Assembly (NCBI GenBank): GCA_003140115.1
Contig: PLIQ01000115.1
Location: forward strand, 27,306-50,347
Direction: 5' to 3'
From: Actinomycetota bacterium
Lineage (GTDB): Bacteria; Actinomycetota; Actinomycetes; Streptosporangiales; Streptosporangiaceae
Length of the DNA stretch: 23,042 bases
Each line of letters opens with the position of its first letter. Positions within the stretch are counted from its first letter, which is position 1. Shown piece by piece: positions 1-7,553 of the stretch. The notes below the pieces were generated by a model that saw only the letters and a list, made by a program, of their open reading frames with translations, made no database searches and was not told the DNA's origin. The translations under genes and the position numbers were made by a program.

Positions 1-1016
1 GAGGTGAACGAGATCCGGGCCGTGTCGGAGTCGATGGCCCCGATGCCGTCCAGCAGGTACTGCGGGTTGAACGCGATCTGCAGGTCCTCGCCGTCGAACG
101 CCGCCTCGACGATCTCTACCGCCTGCGCCTCCTCCGACGCGCCGGCCTCGAGCACGAGCTGGCCCGGGCTGAAGGCCAGCCGGACCGGGGTGTTCCGCTC
201 GGCGACGAGGGCGACCCGCTTGACCGCCTCGGCGAACGGGCCGGCCACCAGCTCCGCGGTGGCGCTGAACTCGCTCGGCAGCAGCGCAGCGTACTTGGGG
301 TACTCACCGGACAGCAGCCGGGTGGTGGTCCGCCGCCCGGCCCCGGCGAAGCCGATCAGGCTGTCGCCGCCCAGCGAGATGGACACCTCGGCGCCCGAGG
401 TGAGCGCGCGCGCCGTGTCGCCGAGCACCCGCGCCGGGACCAGCAGCGCCGTGGACAGGTCCGGCTGGGCCGGGTTCCAGCGCAGCTCGCGGACGGCCAG
501 CCGGTACCGGTCGGTGGCCACCAGGGTCAGCGTGTCGCCCTCGATCTCGATCCGGATGCCGGTCAGCGCGGGCAGGGTGTCATCGCGGCCCGCGGCGATG
601 GCCACCTGGCTGATCGCGGTGGCCAGCGCGTCACTGCCCACCGTGCCGGCCAGCGGCGGCATCTCGGGCAGCGTCGGGTATTCCTCTTCGGGCAGCAGGA
701 CCAGGGTGAAGGTGGCGGTGCCGCACTTGAGGGTGGCGCGGGCGCCGTCGGTGACCAGCTGGACGGGGCGGGCGGGCAGCGACCGGACGATCTCGGCCAG
801 CAGCTTGCCCGAGACCAGGATCGTGCCCTCCTCGTCGGTGATCACCGGCACCGTGGCCTGGGCGGAGACTTCGTAGTCGAAGGTCGAGAGGGTGAGGTCG
901 GCCCCCGCGTGCAGGCGCATCCCGGCTAGCACGGGAGCAGTCGGGCGAGCCGGCAGGGCCCGCGCGGTCCAGGCCACGGCTTCCGCCAACTGATCACGCT
1001 CGACTTGGAGCTTCAC
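1..1016 (-). CDS. dnaN: DNA polymerase III sliding clamp (beta), 3' partial
   Basis: Encodes the ring-shaped clamp that tethers the replicative polymerase to DNA. The minus-strand frame gives 338 codons beginning VKLQVERDQLAEAVAW and continuing through three clamp-fold repeats; LPALTGIRIEIEGDTLTLVA and the segment around LLSGEYPKY are typical of DnaN. The family is about 375 residues long, so roughly 40 C-terminal residues lie beyond the window edge. The GTG start is preceded by AGGAGG with a 7-nt gap, which fixes it. It lies downstream of dnaA in the same direction, as usual at bacterial origins, across a 268-bp spacer that looks like part of oriC. No truncation other than the window edge is seen. 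Confidence 0.97.
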   Translation of the reverse strand, partial: MKLQVERDQLAEAVAWTARALPARPTAPVLAGMRLHAGADLTLSTFDYEVSAQATVPVITDEEGTILVSGKLLAEIVRSLPARPVQLVTDGARATLKCGTATFTLVLLPEEEYPTLPEMPPLAGTVGSDALATAISQVAIAAGRDDTLPALTGIRIEIEGDTLTLVATDRYRLAVRELRWNPAQPDLSTALLVPARVLGDTARALTSGAEVSISLGGDSLIGFAGAGRRTTTRLLSGEYPKYAALLPSEFSATAELVAGPFAEAVKRVALVAERNTPVRLAFSPGQLVLEAGASEEAQAVEIVEAAFDGEDLQIAFNPQYLLDGIGAIDSDTARISFT

Positions 1017-1284
1017 GGACCTGCCTCCTACTTGCGGTTGTTCTTTACCTCTTGATTAAGAATCGTCGTAGTCATAGGTGCGGTGGATACTGGGGAGAAC
1101 CTATGTTTCCGCAGTCCAGCGAGCCTTTTGCTACCCACAGGGTGGTTCGGGGCCGGGGGACGGCGCAGGGTCCGCTGTGGCGGACGGCGGCGGCGCATCC
1201 GCTTGCCACTGGTTGTCCCCTGGTTATCCGAAACTCTTCCACAACGTTGTCCACAAACTGTGTGCATATCAGTACGGCCGCGAA
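1017..1284. other. dnaA-dnaN spacer, likely part of oriC
   Basis: This 268-bp gene-free spacer contains one perfect actinobacterial DnaA box (1247-1255) and related nonamers at 1213-1221 (TTGTCCCCT), 1224-1232 (TTATCCGAA) and 1235-1243 (TCTTCCACA), all in the same orientation and 11-12 bp apart. A weaker opposite-strand match, GGTGGATAC, is at 1082-1090. The stretch about 1032-1076 is roughly 62% A+T in an otherwise very GC-rich window and is a candidate unwinding element. The dnaN promoter should also lie here. The spacer is short compared with Streptomyces origins, so the functional origin may also use the spacer upstream of dnaA. Confidence 0.75.
1247..1255 (+). promoter_or_regulatory. DnaA box, perfect TTGTCCACA
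   Basis: Exact match to the actinobacterial DnaA box consensus. It is the last and best member of a phased row of four same-orientation nonamers (1213, 1224, 1235, 1247), 38 bp outside the 3' end of dnaA. Confidence 0.85.
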
Positions 1285-2775
1285 TCAGCCCGCCCGGGCC
1301 TGCTGCTTGATGCGGTTGGTGAGCTCGGTGACCTGGGTGTAGATCGACCGGCGTTCGGCCATCAGCGAGCGGATCTTGCGGTCGGCGTTGATCACGGTGG
1401 TGTGGTCGCGGCCGCCGAACTGCTGGCCGATCTTGGGCAGCGACAGGTCGGTGAGCTCGCGGCACAGGTACATGGCGATGTGCCGGGCGGTGACCAGCAC
1501 CCGGGACCGGGACGTGCCGCACAGGTCCTCGATCGACAGGCCGAAGTAGGACGCGGTCTGGCCCATGATCGTGGCCGTCGTGATCTGCGGGCCCTGGGCC
1601 TCGGGGATGAGGTCCTTGAGCACGATCTCGGCCAGTTGCAGGTCGACCGACTGGCGGTTCAGGCTGGCGAACGCGGTGACCCGGATCAGCGCCCCCTCCA
1701 GCTCGCGGATGTTGGTCGAGATCCGGCTGGCGATGTACTCCAGCACCTCGGGTGGCGCGTTCAGCGTGTCCTGGATCGCCTTGCGGCGCAGGATCGCGAT
1801 GCGGGTCTCGAGCTCGGGCGGCTGGACGTCGGTGAGCAGGCCCCACTCGAACCGGCTGCGCAGCCGGTCTTCCAGCGTGACCAGGCGCTTGGGCGCGCGG
1901 TCGCTGGAGATGACGATCTGCTTACTCGCGTTGTGCAAGGTGTTGAAGGTGTGGAAAAACTCCTCCTGGGTCCCTTCCTTGTTCTCCAGGAACTGGATGT
2001 CGTCGACCAGGAGCACGTCCACGTCGCGGTACCGCCGGCGGAACCCGTCCTGCTTGCCGTCCCGGATCATGTTGATGAAGTCGTTGGTGAACTCCTCCGA
2101 GCTCACGTACCTGACCTTCAGCCCGGAGTACAGCGTCTGGGCGTAGTGCCCGATCGCGTGCAGCAGGTGGGTCTTGCCCAGGCCGGAGTCGCCGTAGACG
2201 AACAGCGGGTTGTAGGCCTTGGCCGGCGCCTCGGCCACCGCGACCGCCGCTGCGTGCGCGAACCGGTTGCTCGACCCGATGACGAACGTCTCGAACGTGT
2301 ACTTGGAGTTGAGCCGGGTGCCGCCCAGCCGCGGACCGCCCTGACCCAGGTGGACTACGGCGCCGTGCGGGCCCTGGTCCGGGCGGGGCGGCTCGCTGTC
2401 CTCGGCTTGAGGTACGTGCCGCGGGCCGTGGTCCGGATCGGGGTGCCCCGCCCGGCGCGGCGCGGCGGTCTCGGCGTCGAGGTCGCTGACCGTCTCGGCC
2501 GGAGTCACGCTCAGCTGCGGCGCCGGGTCGACGGTGACGGCCAGCTGGATGTCCCGGCCGAGCTGCTGAGACAGGGCCTGGGTGACCAGCGGGCGCAGCC
2601 GGGTCTCCAGCTGCTCCTTGACGAATTCGTTGGGGGTGGCGATCAGCGCCGTGTTCTCGACCAGCCCGAGCGGTCGGGTCAGCTTCAACCAGGCCCGCTG
2701 ATGGGGCTGAATCTGCAGGTCAGCGAGTCCGTCGAGGGATCGTGCCCATACCTCTGCCAGGTCTGAATTAGCCAC
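1285..2775 (-). CDS. dnaA: Chromosomal replication initiator DnaA
   Basis: AAA+ ATPase that binds DnaA boxes and opens oriC. The protein is 496 residues. Domain I is about 1-85, followed by a poorly conserved Pro/Asp/His-rich linker (about 86-155). The AAA+ domain starts near [15 protein letters not shown], with Walker A GDSGLGKT (195-202) and Walker B LLVDDI (255-260). The C-terminal box-binding domain carries the signature from [20 protein letters not shown] (431-450) into GGRDHTTV (454-461). The frame is open further upstream, but the GTG start is supported by GAGGGGAG with a 7-nt gap and by the usual DnaA N-terminus (ANSDLAEVW). DnaA-box-like sites upstream suggest autoregulation. HTTVINA replaces the more common HTTVMHA or HTTVIHA, a minor variation. 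Confidence 0.98.
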   Translation of the reverse strand: MANSDLAEVWARSLDGLADLQIQPHQRAWLKLTRPLGLVENTALIATPNEFVKEQLETRLRPLVTQALSQQLGRDIQLAVTVDPAPQLSVTPAETVSDLDAETAAPRRAGHPDPDHGPRHVPQAEDSEPPRPDQGPHGAVVHLGQGGPRLGGTRLNSKYTFETFVIGSSNRFAHAAAVAVAEAPAKAYNPLFVYGDSGLGKTHLLHAIGHYAQTLYSGLKVRYVSSEEFTNDFINMIRDGKQDGFRRRYRDVDVLLVDDIQFLENKEGTQEEFFHTFNTLHNASKQIVISSDRAPKRLVTLEDRLRSRFEWGLLTDVQPPELETRIAILRRKAIQDTLNAPPEVLEYIASRISTNIRELEGALIRVTAFASLNRQSVDLQLAEIVLKDLIPEAQGPQITTATIMGQTASYFGLSIEDLCGTSRSRVLVTARHIAMYLCRELTDLSLPKIGQQFGGRDHTTVINADRKIRSLMAERRSIYTQVTELTNRIKQQARAG

Positions 2776-3036
2776 CTGTGCGCTCCCCTCGCATCCCCGT
2801 GCCGCGAGCAGGCGCTCACGATCCACAGAACTTTCCACATGTTGTGCACGTGGCTTCCCGGCTGCACGCGGTGATCGTGGCAGTTCGGGGAGAATAGCTG
2901 TCCACAGCCTAAGCCGCGATGGCTGAACACGGGTGGCAAACGGCGGGGTTCTAGATGGTAGCCTGGGGTGAACCCGAGGGCGGCACGCGTGTCGGTCGAG
3001 CGTGCCCATCAGCGAAAACCCCATCTGGAGTCTCCA
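2776..3036. promoter_or_regulatory. dnaA-rpmH divergent spacer with DnaA boxes
   Basis: This 261-bp spacer lies between divergent dnaA (minus) and rpmH (plus) and must hold both promoters. DnaA-box-like nonamers are at 2819-2827 (CGATCCACA), 2831-2839 (CTTTCCACA), 2842-2850 (TTGTGCACG) and 2898-2906 (CTGTCCACA, 8 of 9); the first three are 12 and 11 bp apart. They could serve the origin, dnaA autoregulation, or both. No confident -35/-10 pair was identified. The ribosome site for rpmH (CTGGAG, 3025-3030) is at the right-hand end. Confidence 0.65.
2898..2906 (+). promoter_or_regulatory. DnaA box, CTGTCCACA (8/9)
   Basis: Single mismatch to TTGTCCACA, about 120 bp upstream of the dnaA start. 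This is a plausible site for DnaA autoregulation or a second origin cluster. Confidence 0.6.
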
Positions 3037-3174
3037 GTGAGTAAGCGCACGTTCCAGCCGAACAATCGGCGCCGCGCGAAGACGCATGGTTTCCGGCTGC
3101 GCATGCGCACCCGGGCCGGCCGGGCGGTCCTCGCAGCCCGTCGGCACAAGGGCCGCGAAAAGCTGAGTGCCTGA
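3037..3174 (+). CDS. rpmH: 50S ribosomal protein L34
   Basis: A small, highly basic 45-residue protein, [19 protein letters not shown] onward, ending in GREKLSA. This is a near-textbook L34 at the usual family length of 44-47. L34 binds 23S rRNA in the large subunit. The GTG start has GGAG 6 nt upstream; the frame is open further upstream to 2968, but those residues are not L34. It is the first gene of the plus-strand cluster, divergent from dnaA. The rnpA frame begins at or just after its TGA, so the two genes are probably co-transcribed and translationally coupled. Confidence 0.97.
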   Translation: MSKRTFQPNNRRRAKTHGFRLRMRTRAGRAVLAARRHKGREKLSA

Positions 3175-3194
3175 TCCTGCCGTCCCAGTCCCGG

Positions 3195-3686
3195 ATGCGC
3201 CGCGGCGCGGAGTTCACGCTGGCCGTGCGCACCGGGGCTCGTGCGGGCCGGCCGCTCGTGGTCGGTCACCTGCTGGTGCGGGCCGACGGGATTCATGACC
3301 GGGAGCCGGCCAGGGTAGGCTTCGTGGTCAGCCGGGCGGTTGGTTCCGCGGTGACCAGGAACCGGGTCAAGCGGCGCCTTCGCGAGCTTATGCGCGGGTA
3401 CCTTCACTCGCTTCCTGGCGGTAGCCTTCTTGTGGTGCGCGCAAACGCTGCAGCCGCGCACGCCCGCCAGCCGGATCTCGCCGCGGATCTGGACCTGGTG
3501 ATCAGCAGGTTGTTGCGGCGCCAGGTTGGGACACACGTCGGTAATGCCACAGACAGCCAGACAGAACGGTACGAGCCGCACCGCCACGGTGCCGGCGCGG
3601 CTGCTCATGGTCCCCATCGCGGGTTACCGGCGGTTCGTGAGCCCGCTGCTCCCCGCGCGCTGCCGGTTCGCGCCCTCATGCAGTGA
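3195..3686 (+). CDS. rnpA: Ribonuclease P protein component (start and 3' end unusual)
   Basis: Protein subunit of RNase P, which helps the catalytic RNA trim pre-tRNA 5' leaders. The basic family motif RNRVKRR is at residues 55-61, preceded by [16 protein letters not shown]. Two oddities stand out. First, the conserved RnpA start (usually MLPxxxRLRR) is present in frame as LPSQSRMRR, but its leading residues lie upstream of the first ATG at 3195; the only initiators there would be CTG (3171 or 3177) or ATC (3174), overlapping or abutting the rpmH stop. Second, RnpA usually ends after about 110-130 residues, whereas this frame runs to 163 and its last part reads through the yidD start out of frame. 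Core identity is secure; both ends are uncertain. Confidence 0.9.
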   Translation: MRRGAEFTLAVRTGARAGRPLVVGHLLVRADGIHDREPARVGFVVSRAVGSAVTRNRVKRRLRELMRGYLHSLPGGSLLVVRANAAAAHARQPDLAADLDLVISRLLRRQVGTHVGNATDSQTERYEPHRHGAGAAAHGPHRGLPAVREPAAPRALPVRALMQ

Positions 3687-3834
3687 GTACGCGCTCACCG
3701 CGGTGGCCGAGCACGGCGCGGCGCGCGGGCTGTGGCTCGCGATCAAGCGCATCGCCCGGTGCCATCCGTTTAATCCCGGCGGTTACGACCCAGTCCCGGG
3801 TCGGGTCCATCCCGCCAAGCCAGCGAGGAGCTGA
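3589..3834 (+). CDS. yidD: Membrane protein insertion efficiency factor YidD
   Basis: Small (81-residue) membrane-associated protein of the DUF37/YidD family, which assists YidC-dependent insertion. The hallmark [11 protein letters not shown] (residues 25-35) and [14 protein letters not shown] (57-70) are intact, with cysteines at 25, 31 and 58. The GTG at 3589 was chosen because it puts the N-terminus at the usual distance from the conserved YRRFVSPLL segment. TTG 3526, ATG 3544 and ATG 3607 are in-frame alternatives, and none has a convincing ribosome site. It overlaps the 3' end of the rnpA frame by about 98 nt. Only 3 nt separate it from yidC, whose ribosome site lies inside the end of yidD, so the pair is translationally coupled. 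Confidence 0.92.
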   Translation: MPARLLMVPIAGYRRFVSPLLPARCRFAPSCSEYALTAVAEHGAARGLWLAIKRIARCHPFNPGGYDPVPGRVHPAKPARS

Positions 3835-3837
3835 CCG

Positions 3838-5145
3838 GTGAGCATTCTCAACCCGCTGGCTGACCTGGTGGCATGGGCGATCATGCACCTGCACGCCTGG
3901 CTGGGCACGCTATTCGGGCCGAACACCGGGCTGGCCTGGGGTCTGTCCATCGTGATTCTGGTCGTCCTGATCAGGATCTGCCTGATCCCGCTGTTCGTGA
4001 AGCAGGTGCACGCCCAGCGGAAGATGGCCAAGCACGCGCCGCAGCTTCAGGAGCTGCGCAAGAAGTACAAGAACGACAAGACGCGTCTCAACGAAGAGAC
4101 GATGAAGTTCTACAAGGAAAACGGGGTCAACCCGCTGGCGGGCTGCCTGCCGATGATCCCGCAGATGATCATCTTCTTCTCGCTGTTCTACGTGCTGCGC
4201 GCCATCGCGGAATGGAAGCCGGGCCAAGCATCCAAGTACGGGCTGACGACTCCGATCCTGCAGAGCGCCCAGAAGGCGACGATCTTCGGCGTCCACCTGG
4301 GCGACAAGCTGCTCTTCTCGCACACGTCGGTACCGACGCACGTGGCGATCGTGATCGTGCTGACCGTCATCGTCAGCGCCTCGACCACGTTCATGACCGT
4401 CCGGCAGAGCGCCAAGCGTGGTCTCATGCAGACCAACACGGACCCGGACAACCCGATGGCCGGCATGCAGAAGTACATGATGTACATCGTCCCGTTCTTC
4501 TCGCTGACGGGCTTGTACTGGCAGTACGGGCTGGTGCTGTACTGGGTGACGACCAACCTGTGGACGCTCGGCCAGCAGTTCTTCATGTTCCGGGGCTGGA
4601 CCGCCGAGGACGCCGCGGCCGCGAGCGCCACTGCCGCCGCAGCAGCGGCTGGCGGCTCGGCCCGGGCCACCCAGAGCTCGGCGCGTCCGGGGTCCGGCAC
4701 CGCGAAGCCCGCGGCCGGTTCCAGCTCCGGTGTTAAGAGCGCTACCGGTGCGGCCAAGACCACCGCCGGGGTGGCCAAGACCACCGCGGCCAAGACCGCG
4801 ACGAACGGGACCCGGAGCGCCAGCGCCGGTGCCGCCAAGCCTGCCACGGCCGCCACGGCGGCCCGCCCGCCGAGCGGAGCCAACGGACGATCGAGCACGT
4901 CGCGGCCCGCGGCCGCTGCCACTAGCTCGGCCCAGCCGCGCACCGGTTCGGCACGCGGCGATGCCGCCGCGGCCAGCGCGTCCGCCACGCCGAACGGGCA
5001 AAATGGTGGTGGTGCCATGCGCGGGCTGCTGCGCCTGGGACGGGCGAAACCGGAGCCCGTACCCGAGCCGGAGGTGCCCGCCGCTAGGGTGGTCCGGCAG
5101 CAGCCGGTCCGGCAGAACAGAAACAAGCGGTCGGGTAAGCGCTAA
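3838..5145 (+). CDS. yidC: Membrane protein insertase YidC (Oxa1 family)
   Basis: Inner-membrane insertase and chaperone of 435 residues. The Oxa1 core occupies about 1-255: hydrophobic segments near 33-53, 103-122, 167-184 and 213-250, a cytoplasmic basic hairpin (59-93), and the conserved groove arginine (R46 in LVVLIRICLIPLF). There is no large N-terminal periplasmic domain, as expected for Gram-positive forms. After FRGWTAEDAA comes a low-complexity tail rich in Ala, Thr, Lys, Ser and Gly (about 258-400), ending in a very basic stretch (RQNRNKRSGKR) that may contact ribosomes; that role is inferred from other long-tailed Oxa1 proteins. GAGGAG 7 nt before the GTG fixes the start. Confidence 0.97.
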   Translation: MSILNPLADLVAWAIMHLHAWLGTLFGPNTGLAWGLSIVILVVLIRICLIPLFVKQVHAQRKMAKHAPQLQELRKKYKNDKTRLNEETMKFYKENGVNPLAGCLPMIPQMIIFFSLFYVLRAIAEWKPGQASKYGLTTPILQSAQKATIFGVHLGDKLLFSHTSVPTHVAIVIVLTVIVSASTTFMTVRQSAKRGLMQTNTDPDNPMAGMQKYMMYIVPFFSLTGLYWQYGLVLYWVTTNLWTLGQQFFMFRGWTAEDAAAASATAAAAAAGGSARATQSSARPGSGTAKPAAGSSSGVKSATGAAKTTAGVAKTTAAKTATNGTRSASAGAAKPATAATAARPPSGANGRSSTSRPAAAATSSAQPRTGSARGDAAAASASATPNGQNGGGAMRGLLRLGRAKPEPVPEPEVPAARVVRQQPVRQNRNKRSGKR

Positions 5146-5212
5146 CCAGGCGCAGCCCGAACGGTAAATCCCGAACTTTCAGCAGGGACTCAGCACGGTG
5201 GGAGGTCCGGTC

Positions 5213-5737
5213 TTGAGCCAGGACGTGGAGGTCACGGACGAGGAGGAAGCCCTCGACGAGACCGAGGGCACTCCGCAGCTCAGCGATCTCGAACTCGAGG
5301 GCGATATCGCCGCCGACTACGTCGAGGGGCTGCTCGACATCGCCGACCTGGACGGTGACATCGACATGGACGTCGAGGGCGACCGGGCCATCGTCTCGGT
5401 GGTCGGTGCGACCCTTGACGAGCTGATCGGCGACGACGGTGAGGTCCTGGAGGCGCTGCAGGAGCTCACCCGGCTGGCGGTACACCGGCAGACCGGCGCC
5501 CGGGCCCGGCTGATGCTCGACATCGGCGGCTACCGGGCCCGCCGGCGGGCCGAGCTGGCCGACTACGGCCGCACCGTGGCCGAGGAGGTGGCCCGCACCG
5601 GCCAGCCGAAGGCGCTGGAGGCCATGTCGCCGTTCGAGCGGAAGATCGTGCACGACGCGGTGGCCGACGCCGGCCTGCGCAGCGAGTCGGAGGGCGAGGA
5701 GCCGAACCGGCGGGTCGTGGTCTTCCCGGCCCAGTAG
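5213..5737 (+). CDS. jag: Jag/KhpB-like KH-R3H RNA-binding protein
   Basis: Single-stranded nucleic-acid-binding protein of the SpoIIIJ-associated (Jag, also KhpB/EloR) family, always found next to yidC and linked to control of cell elongation in Gram-positives. The protein is 174 residues: an acidic N-terminus (about 1-55), a KH domain with a GxxG-type loop (IGDDG, 72-76), and a C-terminal R3H domain with the Arg-x3-His signature (RKIVH, R143/H147). The Jag_N domain of firmicute proteins is absent. The TTG at 5213 was preferred because GGAGG lies 7 nt upstream; a GTG at 5198 would add five residues but would place that site inside the gene. Its TAG shares a base with the rsmG GTG. Confidence 0.93.
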   Translation: MSQDVEVTDEEEALDETEGTPQLSDLELEGDIAADYVEGLLDIADLDGDIDMDVEGDRAIVSVVGATLDELIGDDGEVLEALQELTRLAVHRQTGARARLMLDIGGYRARRRAELADYGRTVAEEVARTGQPKALEAMSPFERKIVHDAVADAGLRSESEGEEPNRRVVVFPAQ

Positions 5738-6375
5738 TGCCGGTACCCGCAGCCCCGTGCGAGCCGGTTCCTGGTAGCGCGGCGACCGTGTTCGGTGCGG
5801 CGCTGCCCGCTGCCGTGACGTACGCGGGACTGCTGGCCGACCGCGGGGTGGCGCAGGGCCTGCTCGGGCCGCGCGAGGTGCCCCGGCTCTGGGACCGGCA
5901 CCTGCTCAACTGCGCGGTGGTGGCCGAGCTGGTCGAGCCGCGCCACGGAACGCTCCTGGATCTCGGTTCGGGGGCCGGACTGCCCGGCGTGGTCCTGGCC
6001 ATGGTGCTCCCCGATACGGAGGTCACCTTGCTCGAGCCGATGGAACGACGCTGCCGGTTCCTCACCGACTGCGTGACCGAACTGGGGCTGGCCAACGTGA
6101 CCGTGCTGCGGGGGCGCGCCGAAGATGTCACTATACGAACGGACGTGGTTACAGCTCGTGCGGTTGCCCCGCTGCCTCGCCTGGCTGAACTAGCCATGGG
6201 CGTGGTACGGCCGGGAGGCATGGTTCTGGCGATAAAGGGGCACACGGCAGCGGAAGAACTGAAGGCGGCCGGACCGGTGCTGCGCCGAATTGGTGCCCGC
6301 GACGCCCAGGTTGTGCGGGCGGGGCACGGTAAGGTCAATCCTGCGACTACGGTCGTTCGGTTCTTCGCTAGATGA
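5737..6375 (+). CDS. rsmG: 16S rRNA (guanine527-N7)-methyltransferase RsmG
   Basis: SAM-dependent methyltransferase for G527 of 16S rRNA (numbering of E. coli), formerly gidB; loss gives low-level streptomycin resistance in several bacteria. The protein is 212 residues, with the SAM-binding loop LDLGSGAGLPG (74-84), the acidic strand end VTLLEPMERRCRFL, and the family motif RAVAPL (141-146). The GTG start overlaps the TAG of jag (TAGTG), so translation is probably coupled. The C-terminus (NPATTVVRFFAR) is complete. Confidence 0.96.
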   Translation: MPVPAAPCEPVPGSAATVFGAALPAAVTYAGLLADRGVAQGLLGPREVPRLWDRHLLNCAVVAELVEPRHGTLLDLGSGAGLPGVVLAMVLPDTEVTLLEPMERRCRFLTDCVTELGLANVTVLRGRAEDVTIRTDVVTARAVAPLPRLAELAMGVVRPGGMVLAIKGHTAAEELKAAGPVLRRIGARDAQVVRAGHGKVNPATTVVRFFAR

Positions 6376-6564
6376 GGCAGGGCATAGGTGGGGCCTAGCT
6401 ATTACCGGCAGGGCGCAGCGGGATTGGGCTGGCCGGACGGGTTGCGGGTGCCCGAGGCGGAAGGCATCGCGCTGACCGGCGAGGCCGGCCCCGGTTTCGG
6501 CGGCCTGGGCTGGCCGGACACGGATCCGGGCTCGAGCGCGGGTCACGGATCGAGAGGCGTTGAG
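6376..6564 (+). other. rsmG-parA spacer or ParA N-terminal extension
   Basis: This 189-bp stretch is open in the parA frame from a GTG at 6388, which has AGGG 5 nt upstream and lies 12 nt after rsmG. Third-position GC by hand count is about 81%. A 14-bp direct repeat (TGGGCTGGCCGGAC at 6425-6438 and 6506-6519) is spaced 81 bp apart, so both copies read GLGWPD in the parA frame. It is either a translated Gly/Pro-rich extension of ParA or a leader with repeated sites. No parS palindrome is present here, although several actinomycetes have one at this junction. Confidence 0.5.
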
Positions 6565-7539
6565 GTGAAGGGTGAGAGGTCGGGAATCGTGACCGTCGAG
6601 GGCGCGGTGGACGGCGGGCGGCCGGACGCGCCCGCTCCGCCGGTCGTCATCCCGGAGATCCCCCGCAGTGAGGCGGACACGCCGATCGGCCGGGCGGCCC
6701 AGGTCGCGGTGGGCGTGCGGGGGCTGGCCGACCGGGAGGCCTGGCCGCGACCGCCCCGCTGCCGGATCATGACGATCGCGAACCAGAAGGGCGGGGTCGG
6801 CAAGACGACCACCGCGGTCAACCTGGCCGCCAGCCTGGCCCAGCACGGCTTGCGGGTCCTGGTGATCGACCTCGACCCGCAGGGCAACGCGTCGACGGCA
6901 CTGGACACGGACCACCGCGTGGGAGTTCCGTCGGTCTACGACGTGCTGGTCGATGGCCGCCCGCTGGCCGAGGTGATCAGGCCGGCCGGCGAGATGCCGG
7001 GCCTGTTCTGCGCTCCGGCCACGATCGACCTGGCCGGCGCCGAGATCGAGCTGGTGCCAGTGGTGGCCAGGGAGCTGCGGCTGGCCCGGGCGCTGCGGGC
7101 GTTCGACACCTCGCACCTGGACTACGTGTTCGTGGACTGCCCGCCCTCACTGGGCCTGCTGACCGTCAACGCGCTGGTCGCGGCGGAAGAGGTGCTGCTG
7201 CCGATCCAGTGCGAGTACTACGCGCTGGAGGGGGTCCAGCAGCTGCTGAACACCGCCGAGCTGGTCCGGGTCAACTTCAACCCGGGACTGCACGTCTCGA
7301 CCGTCCTGCTGACCATGTACGACGGGCGCACCCGGCTGGCCTCCGACGTGGCCGACGACGTACGTGCCCACTTCGGCCCGTCGGTGCTGCGGTCGATCAT
7401 CCCGCGCAGCGTCCGGGTGTCGGAGGCGCCGAGCCGGGGCCAGTCGGTCATCAGCTACGACCCCGGGTCGAGCGGCGCGATCGCCTACACCGAGGCGGCC
7501 AAGGAACTGGCCATGAAGTCGGCCGACAGAGCACGGTGA
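6565..7539 (+). CDS. parA: Chromosome partitioning ATPase ParA (Soj)
   Basis: Walker-type ATPase that, with ParB bound near the origin, moves sister origins apart. From this start the protein has 324 residues. The deviant Walker A KGGVGKTT is at 75-82, followed by [14 protein letters not shown] (Walker A') and [14 protein letters not shown] (Walker B region). The N-terminal 68 residues, with [11 protein letters not shown], resemble the extension seen in mycobacterial and Streptomyces ParA. This GTG has GAGAGG with a 7-nt gap. GTG 6388 (383 residues) and GTG 6589 are in-frame alternatives with plausible ribosome sites, so the start is uncertain while the identity is not. It is immediately followed by parB. 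Confidence 0.95.
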   Translation: MKGERSGIVTVEGAVDGGRPDAPAPPVVIPEIPRSEADTPIGRAAQVAVGVRGLADREAWPRPPRCRIMTIANQKGGVGKTTTAVNLAASLAQHGLRVLVIDLDPQGNASTALDTDHRVGVPSVYDVLVDGRPLAEVIRPAGEMPGLFCAPATIDLAGAEIELVPVVARELRLARALRAFDTSHLDYVFVDCPPSLGLLTVNALVAAEEVLLPIQCEYYALEGVQQLLNTAELVRVNFNPGLHVSTVLLTMYDGRTRLASDVADDVRAHFGPSVLRSIIPRSVRVSEAPSRGQSVISYDPGSSGAIAYTEAAKELAMKSADRAR

Positions 7540-7553
7540 GATCGGGAGCGGCA

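Noticed and set aside
4..876. A 290-codon plus-strand frame antisense to dnaN
   Set aside because: Low-complexity Ser/Thr/Arg-rich translation with no domain, fully covered by dnaN on the other strand.
1078..2766. A 562-codon plus-strand open frame antisense to dnaA
   Set aside because: High-GC codon bias produces long antisense frames; the product has no recognisable domain, and the minus-strand frame encodes an intact DnaA.
5198..5212. GTG at 5198 as the jag start
   Set aside because: It would put the best ribosome site (GGAGG, 5201-5205) inside the coding sequence; TTG 5213 is at the right distance from it.
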